39,719 nt of DNA from Stentor coeruleus (taxonomy: Eukaryota; Ciliophora; Heterotrichea; Heterotrichida; Stentoridae): assembly GCA_001970955.1 (NCBI GenBank), contig MPUH01000694.1, positions 1 through 39,719 of the forward strand, written 5' to 3'. Shown here in pieces: positions 31,549-39,719 of the stretch (position 1 is its first letter; every line of letters begins with the position of its first letter). The notes under the pieces were generated by a model, which was not told where the DNA came from, did no database searches, and saw only the letters and a program-made list of their open reading frames with translations. Made by a program: the position numbers and the translations under genes.

Positions 31549-32151
31549 ATGGCTGTCTCAGCTCAAGGGGAACAAAATTCTAAAGAAACAATCAAGCTAT
31601 TAATGTTAGGAGACTCAGGTGTAGGCAAAAGTTGCTTAATGATTCGTTTTACAAAATCAACCTTTTCTTCTCAAATGATGGGAACAACAGGTATAGACAT
31701 GGGTGTTAAAGAAATGATTATAAATGATAGAACTGTTAAAATACAAATCTGGGATACAGCCGGTCAAGAAAGATTTCATTCTATAGCAAGAACATATTAT
31801 CAAGGAGCTCATGGGATTATTTTAGCATATGATGTTAATGATAGAACTTCATTCAATAATATCCCAGTCTGGCTTGAAGATATACGTAAATACACAAATT
31901 CTGTGAATATTTTGTTAGTAGGCAATAAAATTGATTTGAAAAAAGTGGTTTCTGATACTGAAGCTAAAGATTTTGCCCAGAGTGCGTCGATTCCTTTTAT
32001 ATTGACTAGTGCTAAAAATGATGAAAATGTTCAGGAAGCTTTTTTTAATTTGATAAAAACTATACTTGATAGTGGTATTGCTATAAAACCAAAAACTAAG
32101 TCGCTGAAAGATAGGAAAAATTCTTGTAAAAAAGGATGCTGCTCGAAATAA
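31549..32151 (+). CDS. Rab-family small GTPase
   Basis: A 200-residue GTPase for vesicle traffic. P-loop GDSGVGKS (21-28), GTTGIDMG in switch I (45-52), WDTAGQE (68-74), NKID (126-129) and TSAK (153-156) are all present. The C-terminus CKKGCCSK carries a Cys pair (197, 198) for geranylgeranylation. It is closest in feel to the Rab1/Rab8 group, but switch I has MMGTTGIDMGV in place of the usual STIGIDFK-type sequence, so the subfamily is uncertain. Confidence 0.95.
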   Translation: MAVSAQGEQNSKETIKLLMLGDSGVGKSCLMIRFTKSTFSSQMMGTTGIDMGVKEMIINDRTVKIQIWDTAGQERFHSIARTYYQGAHGIILAYDVNDRTSFNNIPVWLEDIRKYTNSVNILLVGNKIDLKKVVSDTEAKDFAQSASIPFILTSAKNDENVQEAFFNLIKTILDSGIAIKPKTKSLKDRKNSCKKGCCSK

Positions 32152-32807
32152 TAATTTTTTCATGGCTGAAGTTTTAAAGAAAAGTTTAAATGTAATAATA
32201 GATTTTAGAAAATTTAATGTGATTTTTATAATGTGAGATTTTTATATTTTTGGATTTTTAGTTAGATTTATTGGTTAAGAGATTGATGTTTATAGTTTTT
32301 ATGGTTTAGAGAAATGAAGTGATTTTTAAAAAATAATAGGAACAAATGTAATGTTATTTAAAGAAAAAATATAGTGTAAAGGAATATAAAGTGTGAAAAT
32401 TTAAATATTTTAAATAGAAATACTTAATTATAAAGATAGTCCATACCATAAATTTATATAATAAACTAATGCTTTAAGTTTGTATAGCCTAATATATTTT
32501 TATCGATCAAAAGCCTAAAAATTCTTTCAAACTAAATATCCGTTTTGAGTAAAAATGCAAATTATTCCATATAGAATTATCGTAATTATTCTTTATTTAA
32601 ATTCCTAAANCCGTTTTGAGTAAAAATGCAAATTATTCCATATAGAATTATCGTAATTATTCTTTATTTAAATTCCTAAATATTTTATTTCTTCATCCAA
32701 ATCTAAACATATTTTTTCCTACCTAATAACCTCATAACCAATTAGCCAAAAAAACCCAAACTTGAAAACTAAAAAGTCTATCCTAAACCAAATTTATTTA
32801 AAACTAA
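32152..32807. other. Convergent intergenic region with N-linked duplication
   Basis: G-rich after the Rab gene and C-rich before the MCU stop on the + strand. It contains the repeat at 32540-32680. No gene was seen. Confidence 0.55.
32540..32680. repeat. 70-bp exact direct repeat flanking a single N
   Basis: Positions 32540-32609 and 32611-32680 are identical and separated only by N. Probably an unmerged contig overlap. Confidence 0.9.
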
Positions 32808-33665
32808 TTAATTCTTAGCTTTCAAATCAGCTATTTTTTTAACTAATTCTTCATATCTTCCAAAATTAAACCCCCTAGCCTTACTGATTTTTTCAAGTTT
32901 CAACATACTCAAAGATTTAAAAATTCCTAATCCCCGATAATTTAAAATCTTAAAAGAAAACCCAACATAAACCAATATTGCATTACTCAAACCTATTAAA
33001 TATGATTGTGGCTCCATAATATCCCAAGAATAAACAACATAAGTCCCAATTCCAATATACATCCATTGTAATACAAGTATGCAAAACCCACCCCATAGCA
33101 TTTTTGTAACATAAGTTTCAGCTTGTTTTTTCAAAATTTGATATTCATCATCCATTGTTTCTTTTTGTTTAGTTAATTCAAAAATTTCTTTTCTATAGTC
33201 TTCTTCATCATTTTCCCCTTTTTCGATTCTTTTATTTAGTTCTTGAATTAGAATATCTTTGTCTATTGATTTTTGAAATTTATAGATGTTATTAAGATTA
33301 TCGATGTAGTTTTGGATCAAAAAACGATTTTTTGAGTTAATGTTTAAAGTGTCGAATAAATCTTGAGTATAAAATTGGCAAATAGTATTTTGAGGGAAGA
33401 CTCTATAGGAATTATTGCCTATTTTTATAATGAATGATTCTGAACGAAGATTTACTGCTTTGGATGATGGAAGTATTGGCGTACCATGAAGATTAGTAAT
33501 AAAGATTTCAGTGCCGCTTTGAGATTTAAGGTATTTGGTTAATTCTTGAAGGGTTGAAAAGGAATGCAAAGAAAACTCTATTTTTTTTTCATCTGTAAGT
33601 GGAAGGATGATTTTGTCTTTAGCTATCTGTAAAGCTTTTATTCCCTTATTGGAATGCATAGCCAT
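32808..33665 (-). CDS. MCU: Mitochondrial calcium uniporter (MCU) pore subunit
   Basis: 285 residues. The MCU signature WDIMEP (214-219) lies between two membrane helices: about 190-212 (WGGFCILVLQWMYIGIGTYVVY) and about 220-240 (YLIGLSNAILVYVGFSF). In known MCUs its Asp and Glu form the calcium filter in the inner mitochondrial membrane. A coiled coil (about 140-185) precedes the first helix and a second helical stretch follows the pore, matching the family plan. The N-terminal domain (about 20-125) is presumably matrix-located. The first residues (MAMHSNKGIKALQIAKDK) are Lys-rich and could be a weak targeting signal. The size is a little below animal MCU. Regulatory partners are not visible here. 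Confidence 0.93.
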   Translation of the reverse strand: MAMHSNKGIKALQIAKDKIILPLTDEKKIEFSLHSFSTLQELTKYLKSQSGTEIFITNLHGTPILPSSKAVNLRSESFIIKIGNNSYRVFPQNTICQFYTQDLFDTLNINSKNRFLIQNYIDNLNNIYKFQKSIDKDILIQELNKRIEKGENDEEDYRKEIFELTKQKETMDDEYQILKKQAETYVTKMLWGGFCILVLQWMYIGIGTYVVYSWDIMEPQSYLIGLSNAILVYVGFSFKILNYRGLGIFKSLSMLKLEKISKARGFNFGRYEELVKKIADLKAKN

Positions 33666-33856
33666 TCTTTTTATTAATATAATTCCTTGGAATATTGAGT
33701 ATTTAATTTTGCTGATACTAAATTTATATAATAAACTTATTTAATGTTATGGTGTATAAAGACTCTTCTGATTGATTGTGTAATTGTATAAAATAATGGA
33801 AATCAGAATGAAATAATTATTAGATTGATGTTTTAGAAGGTTTGATTTTAAGCATG

Positions 33857-33872
33857 ACCAAAAATTTTTGGT
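33857..33872. repeat. Perfect 16-bp palindrome
   Basis: ACCAAAAATTTTTGGT reads the same on both strands. It lies about 190 bases upstream of the MCU start. It could be a dimeric protein site or chance in AT-rich DNA. Confidence 0.5.
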
Positions 33873-34631
33873 TTTTTTAAGTGTTGGTAAGGTGTAGTTT
33901 GGAATTGTCAATTCATTTGAAATTGATGATCGCTAAAAATAAAGGCAAAAAGAAACATTAATGCTGGTGTTTCTTTATACGATTTGATTGACAGACTTGC
34001 TTTATATAAGCAATTTAGAATTTTTTGAGATAGAAAATTCTCGAACTCTTTGAAATTATAAGATTTTAAAGAATGATAATATATGAATAAGTTTATCATT
34101 AGGAATAACTACAAAAATTAGAGCTTTAATTAAATACTAAAGGATAAGATTATTTTTTTCTGCAAGAAAATCAGACTGCTTAAAATATTTTCACATATTT
34201 TTAATCCAAGCCCAACCAACTTACCATAGCATTTGTATATAATTTGCCTACAAAAGAACCCTAGAATCGCCACTTATAATAAGTAAAATTAGTACAAATC
34301 AAGTTTTATGTTTAGCTTGCCAAGGAAATATAGTATGAGTAGAACAAGCGTATAAAGTTTGAAAGGCAAGAATATTTTATATTAAAAAAAAATATTTGGG
34401 ATATTGATAGCAAGAATATTTAATAATCCAGTTAGGAATAATGCTTTTTGTAAAGTATTAAAGGCTTAAAAATATTATAACAACAGAGGTAATAAATTTA
34501 TGTAAAATGGCTTTAGGCTATTTTTTTTAAACATAAAATCTTATAATAAGATTTTTTGGCAATTGATAAAAATAATAAAACAGATTGATGCTTTATCGAA
34601 AATAAATATCAAACTAATCATAACATTTTAT

Positions 34632-34768
34632 TAACAATAAAACTGTGAAAGTAGTAGAAAATAATTAAGAAAATAGCTTTAGATGATAAGAATTTTATGN
34701 TAACAATAAAACTGTGAAAGTAGTAGAAAATAATTAAGAAAATAGCTTTAGATGATAAGAATTTTATG
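34632..34768. repeat. 68-bp exact direct repeat flanking a single N
   Basis: Positions 34632-34699 and 34701-34768 are identical and separated only by N. Probably an unmerged contig overlap. Confidence 0.9.
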
Positions 34769-35214
34769 AAATCGATACGGTATCTGATGGTTATAGAATA
34801 TAATGAGAATTCAATTAAAGAGAGTAAATTTTAGTTTGGTAAAATTATATAATAAAATATTAAATCGGACAATAATAGCTTAGCTAATAAAATTAATGTA
34901 CTAAAAATTTAAGATTTCAGATAAATCTCTCAAATAAGCTATGAATATTTTTGGTATACAACTCTTCAATCAAGATTTCTTCATTATTTCGAATATAAAA
35001 ACATAAAACTAAAGCATAACCGTTAAAGAGCCTTCAAAAATCCAAAAATTATTTAATAAAACTTAAAAGACTCCCTTATAATCCTCATAATAACACCCTG
35101 AAACATTTAAATCATAATTTAAGCAGTTTTTCTTTTATAGAATTCGTTATTAGCTTTGAGTTCTTTTTCATTTTTTTTGATTACTATAACTAACAGAATT
35201 TCGACTATAATTGT

Positions 35215-36348
35215 ATGAAGTTGAGAAATAGTTATTCAGTTAAAAGAGCTTCTGCTACTAGAGTTAACTACGAGCATTACTCACAGTTTTGCATTGATAA
35301 ATTCTCCCTAAGGCTTCTTATTGCCTTAAAAGAATATTATGGGAGTATAGATTCAGCATTAGTAAAACTAGAGTTTATGCTTCCTTTTGAAGTCACTACA
35401 AAAAGTTTTATCTCAGTTTTAGCGCTTCTGAGAATCTCATATACTGTGAGTGAAATTAAAAATTTCATCGTAACACACTCAGATGAAGGAAAGCAATCCA
35501 TAAAATACTCAAAGCTTGCTCAAGTCATTCAACAACTCGAAAAAAAGCGTTGCGAAGCCTTACAAGAAAAATCAAAGAAAATTATCACAGAAGGGACATC
35601 AACAGACGACTTAGTATCTTATCAAGCACTAAACGCAGAAAAAGAAAAATTGGCAAATATTTCACTTCGTATTCCCCTTACTACATCTTTATCAGAAAAC
35701 TTTACTAATTTTATCGAAGCCTTCAAATTCGCCACATCCTCACAAACAATAACATATTTCGGCTTATTACGCTTATTAAACTATTTAGAAATCACATACT
35801 CCCAATCTCAAATCCATGATTTCATGATCTCATATTCAAAAAACGGGCATATTACCCTTAATAAATTCAAAAATATTTGGTTTGGTAATGACAACTTATG
35901 TATTGTAACGACTTGCCCTTGTCCATGTGAACTATTATCAAAATATTGCAAAGTTCATCTTTGTAAAATTAAAAATAAAGGAAAAATTATATACAAAACA
36001 ATACTCAAAGGTTTAGATCAAAAGTCTCAAACTCTTCTTAAAATTCATACAAAAAAACTCTTTTATCCAAGTGTTAAAATGATAAAATATGTGATGCAAG
36101 GGTATAGTAAAATTCAATATAGCAAGAAAGATTGGAAATGTGTACAAGAGTATTTAAATAGTAAAGATAAACAAGAGAAAGAAGAAAATGAATTAAGCTT
36201 TAGCTATTTTAAGAAAAGTCCAAGTGTATGTGGGTTTAACAAACTCCCTCGTAGCCTCAGCACAAACAAACGCAATATAAGTGAAAAGCATATAAACACT
36301 ATGCCCTACATCGAAGAAAACCTTTTCATCACGCGTTTCGCCACTTAA
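35215..36348 (+). CDS. Protein with two degenerate EF-hand-like repeats
   Basis: 377 residues. Two units resemble each other: about 60-105 (LLRISYTVSEIKNFIVTHSDEGK-SIKYSKL) and about 178-223 (LLNYLEITYSQSQIHDFMISYSKNGHITLNKF). The second contains a recognisable EF-hand loop, S-Y-S-K-N-G-H-I, but lacks the acidic residues that bind calcium. A helical linker separates them. The C-terminal half is Lys-rich and contains a Cys-rich patch (TTCPCPCE, CKVHLCK) near 230-252. Overall family unknown. The stop is nine bases from the convergent kinase stop. Confidence 0.75.
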   Translation: MKLRNSYSVKRASATRVNYEHYSQFCIDKFSLRLLIALKEYYGSIDSALVKLEFMLPFEVTTKSFISVLALLRISYTVSEIKNFIVTHSDEGKQSIKYSKLAQVIQQLEKKRCEALQEKSKKIITEGTSTDDLVSYQALNAEKEKLANISLRIPLTTSLSENFTNFIEAFKFATSSQTITYFGLLRLLNYLEITYSQSQIHDFMISYSKNGHITLNKFKNIWFGNDNLCIVTTCPCPCELLSKYCKVHLCKIKNKGKIIYKTILKGLDQKSQTLLKIHTKKLFYPSVKMIKYVMQGYSKIQYSKKDWKCVQEYLNSKDKQEKEENELSFSYFKKSPSVCGFNKLPRSLSTNKRNISEKHINTMPYIEENLFITRFAT

Positions 36349-36357
36349 TACATCATA

Positions 36358-37893
36358 TTATAAGTTCATTAAATTTATAATTTGTTCAGTAACTTCTATA
36401 AATTCTTTATTATTTCCTGACCCTTCCTGGAATTTCACCAAATACACTCCTAAATTCCCATCAATCCTTACAATCTCAGAAGTAAACCTAAGACTTCCTC
36501 GATTGCAAGCAAAACTATACGTATTTTGTCTAAAAAGTACTCTAATTTTATCACATGCATATATAAAATTCTTACAAAGGTCATTAGGTATTTTAGCTGA
36601 TATGCATTCAACATTATAAGGCCCAGAATAAATTTTAATTTCTTCAGTTTTTCTTGTTGGAGAAGCACTTGTTCTAGCTGTTCTTGCTGGTATTGTAGGT
36701 TTAGGTGAAGAACTATATATATTTTTTATAGGTGACCTTGAGGTATTAGAATTCTTAGTAGTTTGTATTATTTTAGGTTCTAATGGTTTAATAGTTTCAA
36801 TTTTTTTTAAGGCTTCAAGTGGGAGTTTTGGTATAACAGTTTTATTTGGGGGCTTTGGGGCATCGGTTTGCTCTTTTATAGGTTGAAGTTTATGTTTTCG
36901 TAATAATAAATAATAAGTTGTCGTTATATGATTGTGCTTATTAGATTCTATATACTTTCTTGCTACTTCAGGGCTTACTCCATATTGCTCTAATTGAGTT
37001 AAAATTTTATTTTCTATATGAATTGTATCTTCTCCTATAAAAATCCCTGTATGTAAATCTTGACTTACGTATCTATACCATTTATGATTTTTTATTTGAT
37101 CTATTGTATATCGTTCTTCTGGGTTTGTTTGTAAGATCTTTGATAATAAGTCCTTAGCATCTTCTGATAAAAACTTAGGGCATTTGTATTCACCACTTAT
37201 TATTTTTTTATATAACAAAGAAGTATTTGAATCTTCAAATGGTAAATATCCACATATCATTGCATATAAAATCACCCCACAGCTCCATATATCTACTTGA
37301 GTCCCATGATACCTTTTACCTGCTATCATTTCTGGAGCGGCATAACAAGGGGAACCACATGCAGTTTTTAATGTTTGACCAGTTTTAAAAGTATTACTAA
37401 GGCCAAAGTCGACTATTTTTATTTGTTTTTTATGGTCTAATAAAAGGTTTTCTGGTTTCAAATCTCTATGTACTATATTAAGTTTTGATATATAATCGAC
37501 ACCTGCAATGATTTGCTGGAAAAATAAACAGGATTCAAGTTCTTTTATTCGTTGATGTTGGACTATATAATCAAATAATTCCCCACCACTTGCATATTCC
37601 ATAATCAAATATAATTGCTTTGGTGTTTCTATTATTTCATAAAGTTGGATTATATTAGGATGCCGAATTGCTTTGAGGATATTGATTTCACGAGCTACTC
37701 TTTCTACGTCGTTGATATCAGCGATTTTAGCTTTTTCAAGGATTTTTACTGCAACTTTTTCACCTGTTAGGATATGTGTTGCTAGTTTAACTTTTCCAAA
37801 TGTCCCTTCGCCGATAGTTTTAGATATGACATAGTGGCCAATTGAATTTGTCTTTGAGTCATTGTCAGGTTTAGCCCTATATATTTCTTACAT
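36358..37893 (-). CDS. SNF1/AMPK-like Ser/Thr kinase with split start codon
   Basis: The spliced protein has 506 residues. The kinase domain has GEGTFGKV (23-30), VAVK with K45, HRDLKPEN (137-144), DFGLSN (157-162) and the activation segment TACGSPCYAAPE with T172, matching the AMPK/SNF1/MARK branch. A UBA-like helical region (about 290-336) follows, then a Pro/Ser-rich linker with SP sites. The last 85 residues (about 420-506) read as a KA1-type domain, which in relatives binds lipids or regulatory subunits. The 15-nt intron at 37877-37891 lies between AT and G of the start codon. An in-frame TAA lies upstream with no other ATG between, so the spliced ATG is the only start for the full kinase. 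Likely an energy- or stress-responsive kinase. Confidence 0.93.
37877..37891 (-). other. 15-nt intron splitting the kinase initiation codon
   Basis: The minus-strand sequence is GTAAGAAATATATAG, preceded by AT and followed by GGCTAAACC. Splicing creates ATG GCT AAA. Unspliced RNA reads ATG TAA, a start directly followed by a stop. Position 10 is A. The restored N-terminus is a standard kinase N-lobe, which supports the splice. Confidence 0.9.
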
Positions 37894-38046
37894 CTTGAAT
37901 TTATGAAATTCAATACACTGATTAGGTAGTTATGATAATGGAAAATTAAAAGAAAATTTTGGGTTTTTTTATGGGAGTGAAGCAGAAAATGAAGATGGGG
38001 AGAGTTTTTGAGAATAACCTCTCATATATCAAAATCTTTAAAATTA

Positions 38047-39507
38047 TTATAACTGAGTAAATTTCATATATTCTCGAGCTCCATTCCCAAGAAGAACTCT
38101 AAACACATGCGCTAACCCAATTTCTACAGGAATCATCTTATAAGTATTAGTCACTCTTTTCACTTCTTTTTCAGTCAGTATATGCATAACCCTATTAATC
38201 CTCTCAATATTTTCTTTAATACTCGTTATTTCATTAATAAGATTGTTACCTTCTTGTGCAGACATAATCCTTTCCCTATTCGAAACACTCATAAACTTTC
38301 TTATCGGTTCTGCTCTTACTGAACTACATAATTTACGTAATCGAGCCTTAACATTAACAAGTAAATCTTCAGTATTTTTAGACATATGCAATCTACTAAG
38401 TGCTTCTTTAACTTTAGCTTTTTTAACAGCAAGCCTAGTATGATAATCAGCCAATTCTATATCATACTGTGCCATAGAAAGCAAAAACTGTGAACTTTCT
38501 TCATCACAAAAAGTAGGAAATGCTGATAAAGGAATTGGTTCTTCTAATTGCCATAAACATTTTATAACCCACCTAAGCCCTTCTTCTCTTATATCAAGCC
38601 CTTGTTTTAATATTTTCAAATAAACAGATACTAAAGTGCTTTTTAATGAAGTTTGTTCTTTTTTTAACTCTCTTTTTAAAGTTACCAGATTTTCTTTTTC
38701 TCTCTCTCGTTCTTCTATCATATTTGTATATTTTTCTTTCATTATAGACATTTCAGTAGTAAGTGCTTGTTTTTCTTGTCTAATTTTCTCTCTAAGTACA
38801 TAATGTTCATGAACTTCTCCTAGTTTAAATAATTTTTTAAGCTGAACATTTCTTGCAACAAGTAATATTGTAGATTCTCGTTGATGTAATTTGTTGAGTT
38901 CGTTAGAAATTTTTAGGTTTTCATCTGTAAAATCTTTATTTATACGTTCTAAGTCATCTTTTAGTCTTTTTATCGATATTTCTTGTCTTTCAATTTCTGC
39001 TGATATAGTTTTTAATTCATGTAAAGTGGTATTTATTATCTGATTGTTTTTCATTGTAACTTTTGAATACTCATCTTTCAATATTTTGTTTTTGTTTCTT
39101 TCATCGTTTATTATTGAATATGGGGTTTTATTTTTTTCGAAATCTAAGTCTCGGTTGAAGTCTTCTGCGCTTATTTGGGTTATAGTTGAAGGATCATAAG
39201 TAACTGAAAGTCTATGGCGAAATGTATATTTTTTGGCTGCGTATTTTGGACTTTGAGCAGAAGAATTGTGTCGCCAGTGATTGAGTTTTTCTACTTGATC
39301 GTGGTCTTCATTTTTTTCTTTTATTATAGAACCTCGTTTTGTTCGTTTACCTTTTAGTAGATCCTTGAGTTCTTCGACTGTGCAAAATGTGCAGTTTTTC
39401 CAACTAGCATTTTCGATATCACGAACAGTTGTGATTGTTTCTGGTGGTTTCACAAAAATTTGTTTTTTGTCTGTGGATATAAGAGATTTAAGCTTAAGTG
39501 CTTTCAT
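38047..39507 (-). CDS. Coiled-coil protein with conserved-looking C-terminal block
   Basis: 486 residues. A basic N-terminal region (1-120) with a FCTVEELKDLLKGKR segment precedes a long coiled coil (about 130-290). A denser, helical block follows (about 297-345): LKILKQGLDIREEGLRWVIKCLW, then PLSAFPTFCDEESSQFLLSMA. I recall this kind of GLDxRxEGLxW block from other protist coiled-coil proteins but cannot name the family. The C-terminal 100 residues are helical. A cytoskeletal role is a guess. Confidence 0.78.
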   Translation of the reverse strand: MKALKLKSLISTDKKQIFVKPPETITTVRDIENASWKNCTFCTVEELKDLLKGKRTKRGSIIKEKNEDHDQVEKLNHWRHNSSAQSPKYAAKKYTFRHRLSVTYDPSTITQISAEDFNRDLDFEKNKTPYSIINDERNKNKILKDEYSKVTMKNNQIINTTLHELKTISAEIERQEISIKRLKDDLERINKDFTDENLKISNELNKLHQRESTILLVARNVQLKKLFKLGEVHEHYVLREKIRQEKQALTTEMSIMKEKYTNMIEEREREKENLVTLKRELKKEQTSLKSTLVSVYLKILKQGLDIREEGLRWVIKCLWQLEEPIPLSAFPTFCDEESSQFLLSMAQYDIELADYHTRLAVKKAKVKEALSRLHMSKNTEDLLVNVKARLRKLCSSVRAEPIRKFMSVSNRERIMSAQEGNNLINEITSIKENIERINRVMHILTEKEVKRVTNTYKMIPVEIGLAHVFRVLLGNGAREYMKFTQL

Positions 39508-39719
39508 CTTTTTATATTTTTATACTATTATTTTACTGTTCCCTGCATATGCATATGATTATTACAATTAAGTTTAAAACTTTCAAACTTATACTTATTT
39601 ACTTTTCTTATAATTTCATTACTTTTTCCCTTATTTTTCCTTCAAGTTTTATTCTGTTCAGTACGCCACCTATTAAATTTTTCCAACAGTATCTTAAAGC
39701 AACCCAAATCCTGTTATCT

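Larger units (their letters stand above)
33666..35214. other. Longest gene-free stretch, with alternating skew
   Basis: No protein gene was seen in 1549 bases; the best open frame (33908-34099, minus) has no recognisable content. The + strand goes G-rich, C-richer at about 34150-34290, G-rich again to about 34880, then C-rich before the next plus gene. That extra alternation may mark an uncalled plus-strand transcript near 34290-34400. It also holds a 16-bp palindrome and an N-linked duplication. Confidence 0.5.

Noticed and set aside
33908-34099. 63-codon open frame on the minus strand
   Set aside because: Low-complexity composition, no recognisable motif, and located in the 5' flank of the MCU gene.

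Overview
The window looks like macronuclear DNA of a heterotrich ciliate, most likely Stentor or a close relative. The basis is AT-rich intergenic DNA, densely packed single-exon genes, eukaryotic proteins, and four 15-nt introns of the form GTA(6 nt)A(3 nt)AG. As I recall, Stentor uses such tiny introns with the standard genetic code. TAA, TAG and TGA all appear to act as stops, and none interrupts the conserved proteins, so the code looks standard. No tRNA, rRNA, CRISPR array or transposon was recognised.

Layout: I call 25 protein genes on both strands. From left to right: a divergent eEF1A-like GTPase (-) head to head with canonical eEF1A (+); a RING/Tudor-like protein (+); a CK1-family kinase (+); a BK/Slo-type K+ channel (-); a MORN/IQ protein (+); TFIIS (-, one intron); a protein with repeated F-x-P-x-I motifs (-); a three-finger C2H2 protein (-); an unknown with one intron (-); Atg8 (-); an unknown (-); ribosomal protein uS12/RPS23 (-); a short chorein-domain lipid-transfer-like protein (-); a coiled-coil protein (+); a coiled-coil protein with one intron (-); a small membrane protein (-); a basic unknown (+); an SLC22-like transporter (-); a coiled-coil protein with KA repeats (+); a Rab GTPase (+); a mitochondrial calcium uniporter homologue (-); a degenerate EF-hand-like protein (+); an SNF1/AMPK-like kinase whose start codon is split by an intron (-); and a coiled-coil protein (-). 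They cover translation, transcription elongation, autophagy, trafficking, ion transport, signalling and probably cytoskeleton. Nothing suggests an operon or a single pathway.

Three features cut across the window. Intergenic DNA has strong GC skew set by the direction of the neighbouring gene: 5' flanks are C-rich and G-poor on the coding strand, and 3' flanks the reverse. Six single Ns are each associated with a 62-78 bp exact direct repeat, which looks like unmerged contig ends; one duplicates the 5' end of the RING gene. Four short introns were found by repairing broken reading frames; each carries an in-frame stop, and the most striking makes the kinase start codon exist only in spliced mRNA.

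All identifications come from reading motifs by eye; no database search was run.
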